Below are positions 1-7,362 of a stretch of 31,630 nt of DNA, in pieces. Both the position numbers and the translations under genes were made by a program. The stretch's first letter is position 1; the number at the start of each line of letters is the position of its first letter. Under the pieces are notes generated by a model. That model made no database searches. It had not been told where the DNA came from and saw nothing but the letters and a program-made list of their open reading frames with translations. The stretch comes from an uncultured Lachnospiraceae bacterium (GTDB lineage: Bacteria > Bacillota > Clostridia > Lachnospirales > Lachnospiraceae): NCBI GenBank assembly GCA_900549665.1, contig URPH01000028.1:1-31630 (forward strand). Direction: 5' to 3'.

Positions 1-202
1 GTCTTATCGTGCAAGCACGAACGACTTTTTGACCTTTTGACCCTGATATCATATCATATATTTGTAGTATAACATGTTGCAGATGATAAAGCGACCGTAA
101 TTATTATGCGGATTTTTCTCAAAAAATGGCTGTTTTTTATATGTTACTGTCAGTAATTTGTAAAAAAATGTGTGAAAAAAGTATGTTATCTGCCCTGAAA
201 GG

Positions 203-231
203 TTGACAAAGACAAGCTCCTTTGGTATTCT
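203..231 (+). promoter_or_regulatory. Sigma-A-type promoter of the NlpC/P60 gene
   Basis: A consensus -35 box TTGACA (203-208) is followed after 17 bases by TATTCT (226-231), which carries the extended -10 dinucleotide TG at 223-224. It lies 65 bases upstream of the NlpC/P60 start codon, with the TGTAAC repeats between the promoter and the gene. Confidence 0.75.
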
Positions 232-241
232 ATGAAAGGAA

Positions 242-268
242 TGTAACAAATTTGTAACAAATTGTAAC
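242..268 (+). promoter_or_regulatory. Triple TGTAAC direct repeat, WalR(YycF)-type site
   Basis: TGTAAC occurs at 242-247, 253-258 and 263-268. The first two are separated by exactly 5 bases, which matches the published WalR consensus TGTWAH-N5-TGTWAH; the third follows after 4 bases. WalRK controls NlpC/P60 and other wall hydrolases in low-GC Gram-positives, and the next gene is such a hydrolase. The site lies just downstream of the predicted -10, so repression or a downstream role is more likely than classical activation. Regulator identity is inferred. Confidence 0.5.
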
Positions 269-295
269 AATAGTTAATAAACATTTGGAGGCAGT

Positions 296-1534
296 ATGTT
301 AAAGAAATATAGCGCAGTTCTTTCTGTTATATGTGCAGCAGCCGTGATGATGACGACCGCAGCTCCGGTCAATGCCATGTCATTACCGACAGCAGGTGCA
401 TCACCCGCATTGGAGGCTGTCAGTATCAAAGATCAGGGAGCAGCTGTTGGAGTAAGCGCACCGGTTCTGATGTCAGTCGGAGACGTTAGCGCAGATAAAT
501 TCACATCCGTTCATTCAGATGCCGCATCAGAGGTTGCTTTGGCAGAGACACAGAGTGAAGTGGAAGATACCGTATATGTAGAAGAGATGCCGGAAGAGGA
601 ACAGATGGTATCCGAAAATGACTTAGAGTATGCAAATCTTGTTATTGCTCAGGTCAATGATTATGTCAATGTCAGAAGCGACGCAAGCGAAGACGCTGAG
701 ATCGTTGGTAAATTATATGACAAATCCGTAGGCACATTCCTTTCTGAGAAAGACGGATGGTACGAGATCGCATCCGGCAACTGCCGTGGATATGTCAAAG
801 CAGAATATGTTGTTACCGGTACAGATGCAATCGCGCTTGCCAAGGAAGTAGGAAAGAGAATTGCTACTGTTACCACCACAACACTGTTCGTCAGAGAGCA
901 GCCTTCCACAGACAGTGCAGTCATCGGTATGGTTCCGATTGAAGATGAGCTTTCTGTTACCGAAGAAGGTGTAAATGACGGATGGATCAAGGTATCCGTT
1001 GAAGAAGGTGACGGTTATGTGTCAACCGAGTTTGTGACACTTTCAACCGAATTTGTAAAGGCCGAATCCAAAGCCGAAGAGGAAGCTCGTCTGGCAGCAG
1101 AGGAGGCAGAGAGAAAGAAAGCCAATGCAGCAGCAGCCAAGAGCAAGGGCGGTAAATCATCAGGCGGTGCATCCGTATCCGGTGGTTCCGGCGCCGGCTC
1201 ATCCGTTGCAGGCTACGCATTACAGTTTGTCGGCAACCCTTATGTATATGGTGGTTCAAGCTTGACAAACGGTACAGACTGCTCCGGTTTCGTTATGAGC
1301 GTATACGCACACTTTGGTGTAGGACTTCCTCATTCCTCCGGTGCACAGAGAGGCTGTGGTTATGATGTAGGCGGTCTTGGCAATGCACAGCCCGGAGATA
1401 TCGTATGCTACTCCGGCCACGTAGGTATCTACATCGGCGGCGGACAGATTGTACATGCATCGACAGCAGCAACCGGTATCAAGGTATCCAACGCATCATA
1501 CAGACAGGTATTATCTGTAAGACGTATTTTCTAA
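296..1534 (+). CDS. Secreted NlpC/P60 peptidoglycan endopeptidase with two SH3 domains
   Basis: This 412-residue protein has a signal peptide (about 1-28, ending VNAM), an acidic low-complexity stretch, and two bacterial SH3 domains (about 114-175 and 189-248) that would bind the cell wall. An Ala/Glu/Lys-rich and then Gly/Ser-rich linker (about 257-305) leads to a C-terminal NlpC/P60 domain (about 306-412). The catalytic Cys is C329 in the TDCSGF motif and the His is H375 in GHVGIY; a further His sits in IVHAS. NlpC/P60 enzymes usually cut gamma-D-Glu-meso-DAP bonds in wall stem peptides. TTTGGAGG lies 6 bases before the ATG at 296. The gene is single, with its own promoter and terminator. 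The exact bond cut is inferred from the family. Confidence 0.93.
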   Translation: MLKKYSAVLSVICAAAVMMTTAAPVNAMSLPTAGASPALEAVSIKDQGAAVGVSAPVLMSVGDVSADKFTSVHSDAASEVALAETQSEVEDTVYVEEMPEEEQMVSENDLEYANLVIAQVNDYVNVRSDASEDAEIVGKLYDKSVGTFLSEKDGWYEIASGNCRGYVKAEYVVTGTDAIALAKEVGKRIATVTTTTLFVREQPSTDSAVIGMVPIEDELSVTEEGVNDGWIKVSVEEGDGYVSTEFVTLSTEFVKAESKAEEEARLAAEEAERKKANAAAAKSKGGKSSGGASVSGGSGAGSSVAGYALQFVGNPYVYGGSSLTNGTDCSGFVMSVYAHFGVGLPHSSGAQRGCGYDVGGLGNAQPGDIVCYSGHVGIYIGGGQIVHASTAATGIKVSNASYRQVLSVRRIF

Positions 1535-1579
1535 TCGCGGCCATACTACAGACAGCCTGAATATGAAATTATCAACAAT

Positions 1580-1612
1580 AAGCTCCTTGTCATCTGACAG
1601 GGAGCTTTTCTT
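1580..1612 (+). terminator. Rho-independent terminator after the NlpC/P60 gene
   Basis: A 12-bp stem (AAGCTCCTTGTC with GACAGGGAGCTT, one G-U pair) and a 4-base loop are followed by a short T-rich run. It ends the NlpC/P60 transcript 46 bases after the stop codon. Confidence 0.8.
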
Positions 1613-1982
1613 ATGCACTGTTGTTTTGTATTTGTCGAATCCTATAACTGACAATTTTTTTGCGGAACGTTGTCTGAATTTGTCTGATTTGTGCATGTTG
1701 CATAAAAACAAGACGAAAAAAGGAATTGTCAGACGATTTGACAAGAAATGTGACATAAAGTTATCCACATGTGGAATCCCTGATTTCTAGGCGTATTTGA
1801 TTTATACACGAAGTTATCCACATTATCCACAAAAAAGGAAGGAAAAATAACTCAATTTTATGGAAACCTTGTCGAACGGACGTTTTGTATAGAAATGATG
1901 AAAATGCTTGTTTTTTGAAAAAAGTCCGTTTCGGGGCTTGACTTTTTTGATGTGAAAAAACATAAGACAATTTTTAAAATTG
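1613..1982. other. Long regulatory intergenic region between NlpC/P60 gene and hpf
   Basis: No plausible gene is visible here. The stretch holds a 9-bp inverted repeat (CTGACAATT 1648-1656 and AATTGTCAG 1724-1732), a TTTGTCTGA-type direct repeat near 1670-1690, an isolated TTGACA at 1738-1743 and the DnaA-box cluster at 1761-1831. A very AT-rich tract follows, down to the hpf promoter. Confidence 0.6.
1761..1831 (+). promoter_or_regulatory. DnaA-box cluster
   Basis: Three perfect copies of the DnaA box TTATCCACA occur on the same strand at 1761-1769, 1814-1822 and 1823-1831; the last two abut. A near match TTATACACG is at 1802-1810, and TTATGCACT lies further upstream at 1611-1619. The first box also overlaps the 10-bp palindrome CCACATGTGG (1765-1774). 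dnaA and dnaN are not in this window, so this is more likely a regulatory or titration locus than the main origin. Confidence 0.75.
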
Positions 1983-2018
1983 TTGCATAATTTATGGAAA
2001 ACATGGTATAATTACCAT
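1983..2018 (+). promoter_or_regulatory. hpf promoter with overlapping palindrome
   Basis: TTGCAT (1983-1988) and a perfect TATAAT (2007-2012) are 18 bases apart. The -10 box is embedded in a perfect inverted repeat ATGGTA-TAAT-TACCAT (2003-2018), which could be an operator for an unidentified regulator. Confidence 0.7.
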
Positions 2019-2046
2019 ACACTTTAAACAGAAAGGGATGGGTATC

Positions 2047-2574
2047 ATGAAATACATTATCTTAGGCAAAAACATTGAAGTAACAGACGGACTGAGAGCC
2101 GCAGTGGAGGATAAAATCGGCAAGCTTGAAAAGTATTTTACACCGGAGACAGAGGTACATGTTACTTTAAGTGTAGAAAAAGACAGACAGAAGATCGAAG
2201 TTACCATTCCCGTCAAGGGCAGCATTATCAGATCTGAGCAGGTAAGCAATGACATGTATGTTTCCATCGATCTGGTTGAGGAAATCATCGAGAGACAGTT
2301 AAAGAAATACAAGAAAAAACTGACCGAGCAGCAGCAGGCAGCAAGCTTCTTCAAACAGGACTACATCGAAAAAGACTATATGGACGACGAAGAGATCAAG
2401 ATCATCCGTACCAAAAAATTTGATATTAAACCGATGTATCCCGAAGATGCGTGCATCCAGATGGAGCTTTTAGGACACAATTTCTATGTATTCTGCAACG
2501 CAGAAACAGATCAGGTAAACGTCGTATATAAGAGAAAAGGCAATACATACGGTCTGATCGAACCCGAAGATTAA
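2047..2574 (+). CDS. hpf: Ribosome hibernation-promoting factor, long form
   Basis: The protein has an N-terminal S30AE/RaiA domain (about 1-100, beginning MKYIILGKNIEVT) that binds the decoding region of the 30S subunit. A charged linker leads to a C-terminal domain (about 115-175) that in long-form HPF dimerises and pairs ribosomes into inactive 100S particles. At 175 residues it is the usual length for long HPF. An ATG at 2038 would add MGI, but GAAAGGG lies 9 bases upstream of the ATG at 2047 and the family begins at that Met, so 2047 is preferred. In Bacillus subtilis hpf sits directly before secA-prfB; here those genes are 25 kb downstream. Confidence 0.93.
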   Translation: MKYIILGKNIEVTDGLRAAVEDKIGKLEKYFTPETEVHVTLSVEKDRQKIEVTIPVKGSIIRSEQVSNDMYVSIDLVEEIIERQLKKYKKKLTEQQQAASFFKQDYIEKDYMDDEEIKIIRTKKFDIKPMYPEDACIQMELLGHNFYVFCNAETDQVNVVYKRKGNTYGLIEPED

Positions 2575-2632
2575 AAGCCGGTACAGTTTATACAATTCCA
2601 TATTTGAAACGCATGCCGTACAACGCATGCAG

Positions 2633-2667
2633 AAAAAACAGCCATATATCGATATGGCTGTTTTTTT
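2633..2667 (+). terminator. Rho-independent terminator of hpf
   Basis: A perfect 9-bp stem (CAGCCATAT and ATATGGCTG) with the loop ATCG is flanked by six A and seven T residues, so it could also work on the opposite strand. It separates hpf from the butyrate operon. Confidence 0.9.
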
Positions 2668-2779
2668 GTCAAAAAAAGCTGTTAAAAGTCGGAAAAATAT
2701 GAAAAAACGGAGTATGTATCCATCTGAAAAACAGCGGTGGAAAGAGACACGGAATAAGGATTGTACGCCCTGAAAAACA

Positions 2780-2808
2780 TTGCAAAAAGGGTGTGGCTAT
2801 GTTACAAT
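2780..2808 (+). promoter_or_regulatory. Promoter of the butyrate operon (thl)
   Basis: TTGCAA (2780-2785) and TACAAT (2803-2808) are separated by 17 bases. The 5' leader then contains a small inverted repeat, CAATGA (2821-2826) and TCATTG (2841-2846), of unknown role. No Rex-type operator (TTGTTAA-N4-TTAACAA) was recognised. Confidence 0.75.
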
Positions 2809-2894
2809 AATCTCAGCGGGCAATGACAAAAAAATAACAATCATTGTCTAACTTGTAAAAACGAAAGATTTTATAAAAAATGGAGGAAGTAAAA

Positions 2895-4076
2895 ATGGCA
2901 AAAAAAGTCGTATTAGCAGGCGCATGCCGTACCGCAATCGGTACAATGGGTGGTTCCTTAAGCACAATACCCGCAGCTGATTTGGGAGCTATCGTTATCA
3001 AAGAAGCTTTAAACAGAGCAGGTGTGAAACCGGAAGCTGTAGATCAGGTATACATGGGATGTGTAATCCAGGCCGGACAGGGTCAGAACGTTGCACGTCA
3101 GGCTTCTATCAAAGCCGGCTTGCCCAATGAAGTACCTGCAGTTACCATCAATGTTGTATGTGGTTCCGGTCTTAACTGTGTAAATATGGCAGCTCAGATG
3201 ATCCAGGCAGGCGATGCTGATATTGTTGTAGCAGGTGGTATGGAAAACATGTCCAAAGCTCCTTATGCTATGATGAACGGCCGTTTCGGATATAGAATGA
3301 ACAATGGTGTGCTGGTAGATACCATGGTTAATGATGCATTATGGGATGCATTCAACAACTACCACATGATCAAGACAGCAGACAATATCTGCGAAGAGTG
3401 GGGAATCACTCGTGAAGAGATCGATGAGTTTGCAGTAAAGAGCCAGGCAAAAGCTGTTGCAGCTCAGGAAGCAGGCGCATTTGACAAGGAAATCGTTCCT
3501 GTAGAAGTTAAAAAGAAAAAAGAAACAGTCATCTTCAACAAAGATGAAGGTCCTCGTCCCGGTACAACAATGGAAGGTCTTGCTAAGCTTCGTGCTATCA
3601 ATCCCGGCGGATTTGTTACAGCCGGTAATGCATCAGGTATCAATGATGGTGCAGCTGCAATCGTTGTTATGAGCGAAGAAAAAGCAAAAGAACTCGGTGT
3701 TAAGCCCATGGCTACATTTGTTGCAGGTGCTCTTGCAGGATGCAGACCTGAAGTAATGGGTATCGGACCGGTTCCTGCTACAAAGAAAGCTATGGCTAAA
3801 GCAGGATACAAGATCGAAGACTTCGACGTTATCGAAGCTAACGAAGCTTTCGCAGCTCAGTCAGTTGCAGTTGGAAGAGAGCTTGGCATTGACGTAGACA
3901 AACAGTTAAATCCCAATGGTGGTGCTATTGCGTTAGGACATCCGGTTGGAGCATCAGGTGCACGTATCTTAGTTACACTGCTTCATGAGATGGAAGCAAA
4001 AGACGCTAAGAAAGGTCTTGCAACCTTATGTATCGGCGGTGGTATGGGTTGTGCCACTATCGTTGAGAGAGACTAA
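2895..4076 (+). CDS. thl: Acetyl-CoA acetyltransferase (thiolase)
   Basis: This enzyme condenses two acetyl-CoA to acetoacetyl-CoA, the first step of butyrate formation in the cytoplasm. The 393-residue protein has the usual biosynthetic thiolase length and all three catalytic residues: nucleophile C89 (VVCGSGLN), H349 (GHPVGASGAR) and C379 (LCIGGGMG). An in-frame ATG at 2880 lies before the Shine-Dalgarno sequence; GGAGG at 2882-2886 lies 8 bases before the ATG at 2895, and the family start MAKKVVLAG confirms 2895. It is the first gene of the six-gene + strand butyrate cluster. A 16-bp hairpin follows the gene before crt. Confidence 0.95.
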   Translation: MAKKVVLAGACRTAIGTMGGSLSTIPAADLGAIVIKEALNRAGVKPEAVDQVYMGCVIQAGQGQNVARQASIKAGLPNEVPAVTINVVCGSGLNCVNMAAQMIQAGDADIVVAGGMENMSKAPYAMMNGRFGYRMNNGVLVDTMVNDALWDAFNNYHMIKTADNICEEWGITREEIDEFAVKSQAKAVAAQEAGAFDKEIVPVEVKKKKETVIFNKDEGPRPGTTMEGLAKLRAINPGGFVTAGNASGINDGAAAIVVMSEEKAKELGVKPMATFVAGALAGCRPEVMGIGPVPATKKAMAKAGYKIEDFDVIEANEAFAAQSVAVGRELGIDVDKQLNPNGGAIALGHPVGASGARILVTLLHEMEAKDAKKGLATLCIGGGMGCATIVERD

Positions 4077-4102
4077 TAAATTGCAGATTTAAGACTGCTT
4101 AT

Positions 4103-4138
4103 CATAGATGGAACGCGCTTTGGCGTGTTTCATCTATG
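4103..4138 (+). ncRNA. Long intercistronic hairpin between thl and crt
   Basis: A 16-bp uninterrupted stem (4103-4118 with 4123-4138, loop TTTG) includes two G-U pairs that would be A-C mismatches on the other strand, so it fits RNA made in the operon direction. There is no T run after it. It is therefore more likely an mRNA-stabilising or processing element, or a partial attenuator, than a standard terminator. Confidence 0.6.
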
Positions 4139-4178
4139 TTGCGTATAAAGATACTTCAAACCGAAAGGAGAAACAAAT

Positions 4179-5009
4179 ATGGAATTCGTATTATACGAAG
4201 AAAAAGGTGCTGTTGGTATCATTACCATCAACAGAGAGAAAGCATTAAATGCATTAAATTCACAGGTTCTTGATGAATTAAATGCTACACTGGATGCTGT
4301 TAATCTTGACACTACAAGATGTCTGATCTTAACAGGTGCAGGTGAAAAATCATTTGTTGCCGGAGCAGATATCGGAGAAATGAGCACACTGACAAAAGCA
4401 GAAGGTGAAGCCTTCGGTAAGAAAGGAAATGATGTTTTCCGTAAATTAGAAACATTCCCTCTTCCGGTCATTGCAGCAGTCAACGGTTTTGCATTAGGCG
4501 GCGGCTGTGAGATCTCCATGAGCTGTGATATCAGAATCTGTTCTGACAATGCAGTATTTGGACAGCCTGAGGTTGGTCTCGGAATTACCCCCGGATTTGG
4601 CGGTACACAGAGACTTGCCAGATTAGTAGGACCCGGCATGGCAAAACAGATGATCTATACAGCACGCAATATCAAAGCTGCAGATGCTTACAGAATTGGT
4701 CTTGTTAATCAGGTTGTTTCTGCAGAAACAGATGAAGCCGGCAATGTTGTTAAATCTGCAAAAGAAGCATTAATGGAAGCTGCTGAAAAAATGGCATCAG
4801 GCATTGCAAAGCAGGCTCCGATCGCAGTACGCAACTGCAAAAAAGCAATCAATGAAGGTCTTCAGGTAGATATGGATCAGGCAATCGTGATCGAAGAGAA
4901 ATTATTCGGCGCATGCTTCGAGACAGAAGACCAGAAAGCCGGAATGGGCAATTTCTTAGAGAAAGACAAAGAAAAGAAATTAAAAGTCGTACCTTTCCAA
5001 AACAAATAA
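4179..5009 (+). CDS. crt: 3-hydroxybutyryl-CoA dehydratase (crotonase)
   Basis: Crotonase dehydrates 3-hydroxybutyryl-CoA to crotonyl-CoA. The enoyl-CoA hydratase fold is clear: the oxyanion-hole segment AGADIGEM, then GGGCEISMSCDIRI with catalytic E111, then QPEVGLGITPGFGGTQ with E131, 20 residues apart as in the rat enzyme. The C-terminal helix DQKAGMGNFLEK is standard. At 276 residues it is slightly longer than the common ~260; the extra length is around residues 185-200 (ETDEAGNVVKS). AAAGGAG precedes the ATG. It is the second gene of the cluster, 102 bases after thl and separated from it by a hairpin. Confidence 0.95.
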   Translation: MEFVLYEEKGAVGIITINREKALNALNSQVLDELNATLDAVNLDTTRCLILTGAGEKSFVAGADIGEMSTLTKAEGEAFGKKGNDVFRKLETFPLPVIAAVNGFALGGGCEISMSCDIRICSDNAVFGQPEVGLGITPGFGGTQRLARLVGPGMAKQMIYTARNIKAADAYRIGLVNQVVSAETDEAGNVVKSAKEALMEAAEKMASGIAKQAPIAVRNCKKAINEGLQVDMDQAIVIEEKLFGACFETEDQKAGMGNFLEKDKEKKLKVVPFQNK

Positions 5010-5021
5010 ATAGCGAGGAAG

Positions 5022-5127
5022 AAAATCAAGCGACACCGCAGGTGGCATTTGATTTTACCCGAGCGTATGATTACAAATCCATGAGTCACGCAGTGACGAC
5101 AAGCGCGAAGCGATTGGGATTTGTAAT
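5022..5127. repeat. Compound structured palindromic element in the crt-hbd gap
   Basis: Two adjacent structures are visible. The first (5022-5056) pairs AAAATCAA with TTGATTTT and encloses CACC-GCA-GGTG. The second (5070-5127) has an 11-bp outer stem (ATTACAAATCC with GGATTTGTAAT) enclosing two inner hairpins, GTCAC-GCA-GTGAC (5085-5097) and CGC-GAA-GCG (5104-5112), which gives a three-way junction. Both parts use the same GCA loop. It resembles a small non-autonomous or REP-like repeat, but no second copy was recognised in this window. Confidence 0.55.
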
Positions 5128-5262
5128 AGGTAATCCATAGCGTTCAATCCGGGAAAGTGAAAGATTCTTTTACGGATATGAATATAGAATGACAATACAA
5201 ATGAAACGTATATGAATTTGTGTTGGTAATTCACAAAAATATATTTTTAGGAGGAACAAACA

Positions 5263-6135
5263 ATGAAGGTTGGCGTTATTGGCGCAGGCACCATGGGACA
5301 GGGCATTGCAAAAGCATTTGCTCAGGTTGATGGTTACACAGTTGCACTTTGCGACATCAAACAGGAATGGGCTGAAGGCGGAAAAGACAAAATCGCTAAA
5401 GGCTATGCAAGACTTGTAGAGAAAGGAAAAATGACACAGGAAACTGTTGACGGAATCCTTGCAAGCATTACTCCCGGTCTGAAAGAAGATCTTTGCGCAG
5501 ACTGCGATTTGATCGTAGAAGCAGCATTTGAAAACATGGAGGTTAAGAAAACAACATTTGCAGAATTAGATAAAATTGCAAAACCGGAATGTATCTTTGC
5601 TTCCAATACATCAAGCCTTTCTATCACAGAAATCGGCAACGGACTGACACGTCCCATGATCGGTATGCATTTCTTCAATCCTGCTGATCGTATGAAATTA
5701 GTAGAAGTTATTGCAGGTGTTAATACACCGGTTGAAACAGTAGATGCCATCAAGAAAATTTCTGGAGAAATCGGCAAAACACCTGTACAGGTTAATGAAG
5801 CTGCAGGTTTCGTAGTAAACCGTATCCTGATCCCTATGATCAACGAAGCTGCTTTCATCAAGATGGAAGGTGTTTCAGATATCGCCGGTATTGATGCAGC
5901 TATGAAGCTTGGTGCTAATCATCCCATGGGACCGCTTGAACTGGGCGATTTCGTAGGTCTTGATATCTGCCTTGCTATCATGGACGTTCTTTACAACGAA
6001 ACAGGCGACAGCAAATATCGTGCATGTCCTTTGATCCGCAAGATGGTAAGAGGCGGAAATCTCGGATGCAAGACCGGAAAAGGTTTCTATGTATACAATG
6101 CAGACCGTACCAAAACACCGGTAGATGCACTGTAA
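5263..6135 (+). CDS. hbd: 3-hydroxybutyryl-CoA dehydrogenase
   Basis: Hbd reduces acetoacetyl-CoA to (S)-3-hydroxybutyryl-CoA with NAD(P)H. The N-terminal Rossmann domain starts with GAGTMG (residues 7-12). The catalytic His is H136 in MHFFNPADRM, paired with E148, and the GFVVNRIL segment and the C-terminal dimerisation domain (about 185-290) follow. At 290 residues it is slightly longer than the usual ~282. AGGAGG lies 8 bases before the ATG. The 253-base gap after crt holds the structured palindromic element and an AT-rich tract, so a secondary promoter or processing site before hbd is possible. Confidence 0.95.
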   Translation: MKVGVIGAGTMGQGIAKAFAQVDGYTVALCDIKQEWAEGGKDKIAKGYARLVEKGKMTQETVDGILASITPGLKEDLCADCDLIVEAAFENMEVKKTTFAELDKIAKPECIFASNTSSLSITEIGNGLTRPMIGMHFFNPADRMKLVEVIAGVNTPVETVDAIKKISGEIGKTPVQVNEAAGFVVNRILIPMINEAAFIKMEGVSDIAGIDAAMKLGANHPMGPLELGDFVGLDICLAIMDVLYNETGDSKYRACPLIRKMVRGGNLGCKTGKGFYVYNADRTKTPVDAL

Positions 6136-6176
6136 TCAAGAGTTTTTTATAAAATAAAACGGAGGAAATAAAAATC

Positions 6177-7349
6177 ATGGATTTTACTTTAAGCAAAGAA
6201 CATGAAATGGCGAGACAGTTATTTAAAGATTTCGCTGAAAACGAAGTAAAGCCTCTCGCTCAGGAAATTGACGAAGAACACAGATTCCCCAGAGAGACAG
6301 TAGAGAAAATGGCTAAATATGGTTTCTTAGGTATTCCGGTACCGAAGGAAATGGGTGGCCAGGGTTGTGATCCTTTGACATACGCTATGTGTGTAGAAGA
6401 ATTATCAAAGGTTTGCGGTACAACAGGTGTTATCGTTTCTGCTCATACATCATTGTGCGTAGATCCGATCCAGACATACGGTACTCCCGAACAGAAAGCA
6501 AAATACCTTCCTGACTTAGCATCAGGTAAAAAGCTTGGTGCATTCGGTTTAACAGAGCCCGGTGCAGGTACAGACGCTCAGGGTCAGCAGACAAAGGCTG
6601 TCTTTGACGAAGCTGCCAACGAATGGGTATTAAACGGATCCAAATGCTTTATCACAAATGGTAAAGAAGCTGACGTATACGTTATCATCGCTGTAACAGG
6701 CAAGGTTGAAAAACGTGGACGTGTTCAGAAAGAGATCTCTTCTTTCATCGTTGAAAAAGGAACCCCCGGATTTACATTCGGTACAAAAGAAAACAAAATG
6801 GGTATCTGTGCATCATCTACTTATGAATTGATCTTCACAGACTGCCGTATCCCCGCAGGCAACTTACTTGGCCAGAAGGGTAAAGGTTTTGGAATCGCTA
6901 TGCATACTCTTGACGGCGGTCGTATCGGTATCGCTGCTCAGGCACTTGGTATTGCAGAGGGCGCTTTAGAGACAACCATCGAATATGTAAAAGAAAGAAA
7001 ACAGTTCGGCCGTTCTATCGCTCAGTTCCAGAATACACAGTTCCAGTTAGCAGATATGGCTACAAAAGTAGAAGCTGCTAAATTACTGGTTTATAAAGCT
7101 GCTATGAAGAAAGCTGAGTACCAGGCAGGTGCTAAAGTATCTTATTCCGTAGAAGCTGCAATGGCTAAATTATACGCTGCAGAGGTTGCTATGGAAGTAA
7201 CAACCAAATGTGTACAGTTACACGGTGGTTATGGTTACATCAAAGAGTACAATGTAGAGCGTATGATGCGTGATGCTAAGATTACAGAAATCTACGAAGG
7301 AACTTCAGAAGTTCAGCGTATGGTAATTTCTGGAAGTTTATTAAAATAG
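6177..7349 (+). CDS. bcd: Butyryl-CoA dehydrogenase
   Basis: This is an FAD-dependent acyl-CoA dehydrogenase of 390 residues. In clostridial butyrate producers it works with EtfAB to reduce crotonyl-CoA to butyryl-CoA and, by electron bifurcation, ferredoxin. The sequence shows the all-alpha N-domain, the middle beta domain (FGLTEPGAGTDA), and the C-domain ending in the catalytic-base motif IYEGTSEVQR with E374. GGAGG precedes the start. The Shine-Dalgarno sequence of etfB (AGGAGGT, 7348-7354) overlaps the bcd stop codon, which points to tight co-expression. Bifurcation is inferred from operon context. Confidence 0.95.
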   Translation: MDFTLSKEHEMARQLFKDFAENEVKPLAQEIDEEHRFPRETVEKMAKYGFLGIPVPKEMGGQGCDPLTYAMCVEELSKVCGTTGVIVSAHTSLCVDPIQTYGTPEQKAKYLPDLASGKKLGAFGLTEPGAGTDAQGQQTKAVFDEAANEWVLNGSKCFITNGKEADVYVIIAVTGKVEKRGRVQKEISSFIVEKGTPGFTFGTKENKMGICASSTYELIFTDCRIPAGNLLGQKGKGFGIAMHTLDGGRIGIAAQALGIAEGALETTIEYVKERKQFGRSIAQFQNTQFQLADMATKVEAAKLLVYKAAMKKAEYQAGAKVSYSVEAAMAKLYAAEVAMEVTTKCVQLHGGYGYIKEYNVERMMRDAKITEIYEGTSEVQRMVISGSLLK

Positions 7350-7362
7350 GAGGTACGTTATC

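Noticed and set aside
49..270. A 73-codon open frame on the - strand in the leader of the NlpC/P60 gene
   Set aside because: It overlaps the promoter and the TGTAAC repeats, and its translation looks like random AT-rich sequence.
1563..1790. A 75-codon frame downstream of the NlpC/P60 gene
   Set aside because: It begins before and runs through the terminator hairpin and includes a DnaA box; there is no ribosome site.
1761..1990. Main chromosomal origin (oriC)
   Set aside because: The DnaA boxes and AT-rich tract fit in part, but dnaA and dnaN are absent and no convincing DnaA-trio run was seen, so I only call a DnaA-box cluster.
5010..5140. A small coding frame starting at 4913 and crossing the crt end
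   Set aside because: It reads through crt in another frame and through the palindromic element, which explains its composition.
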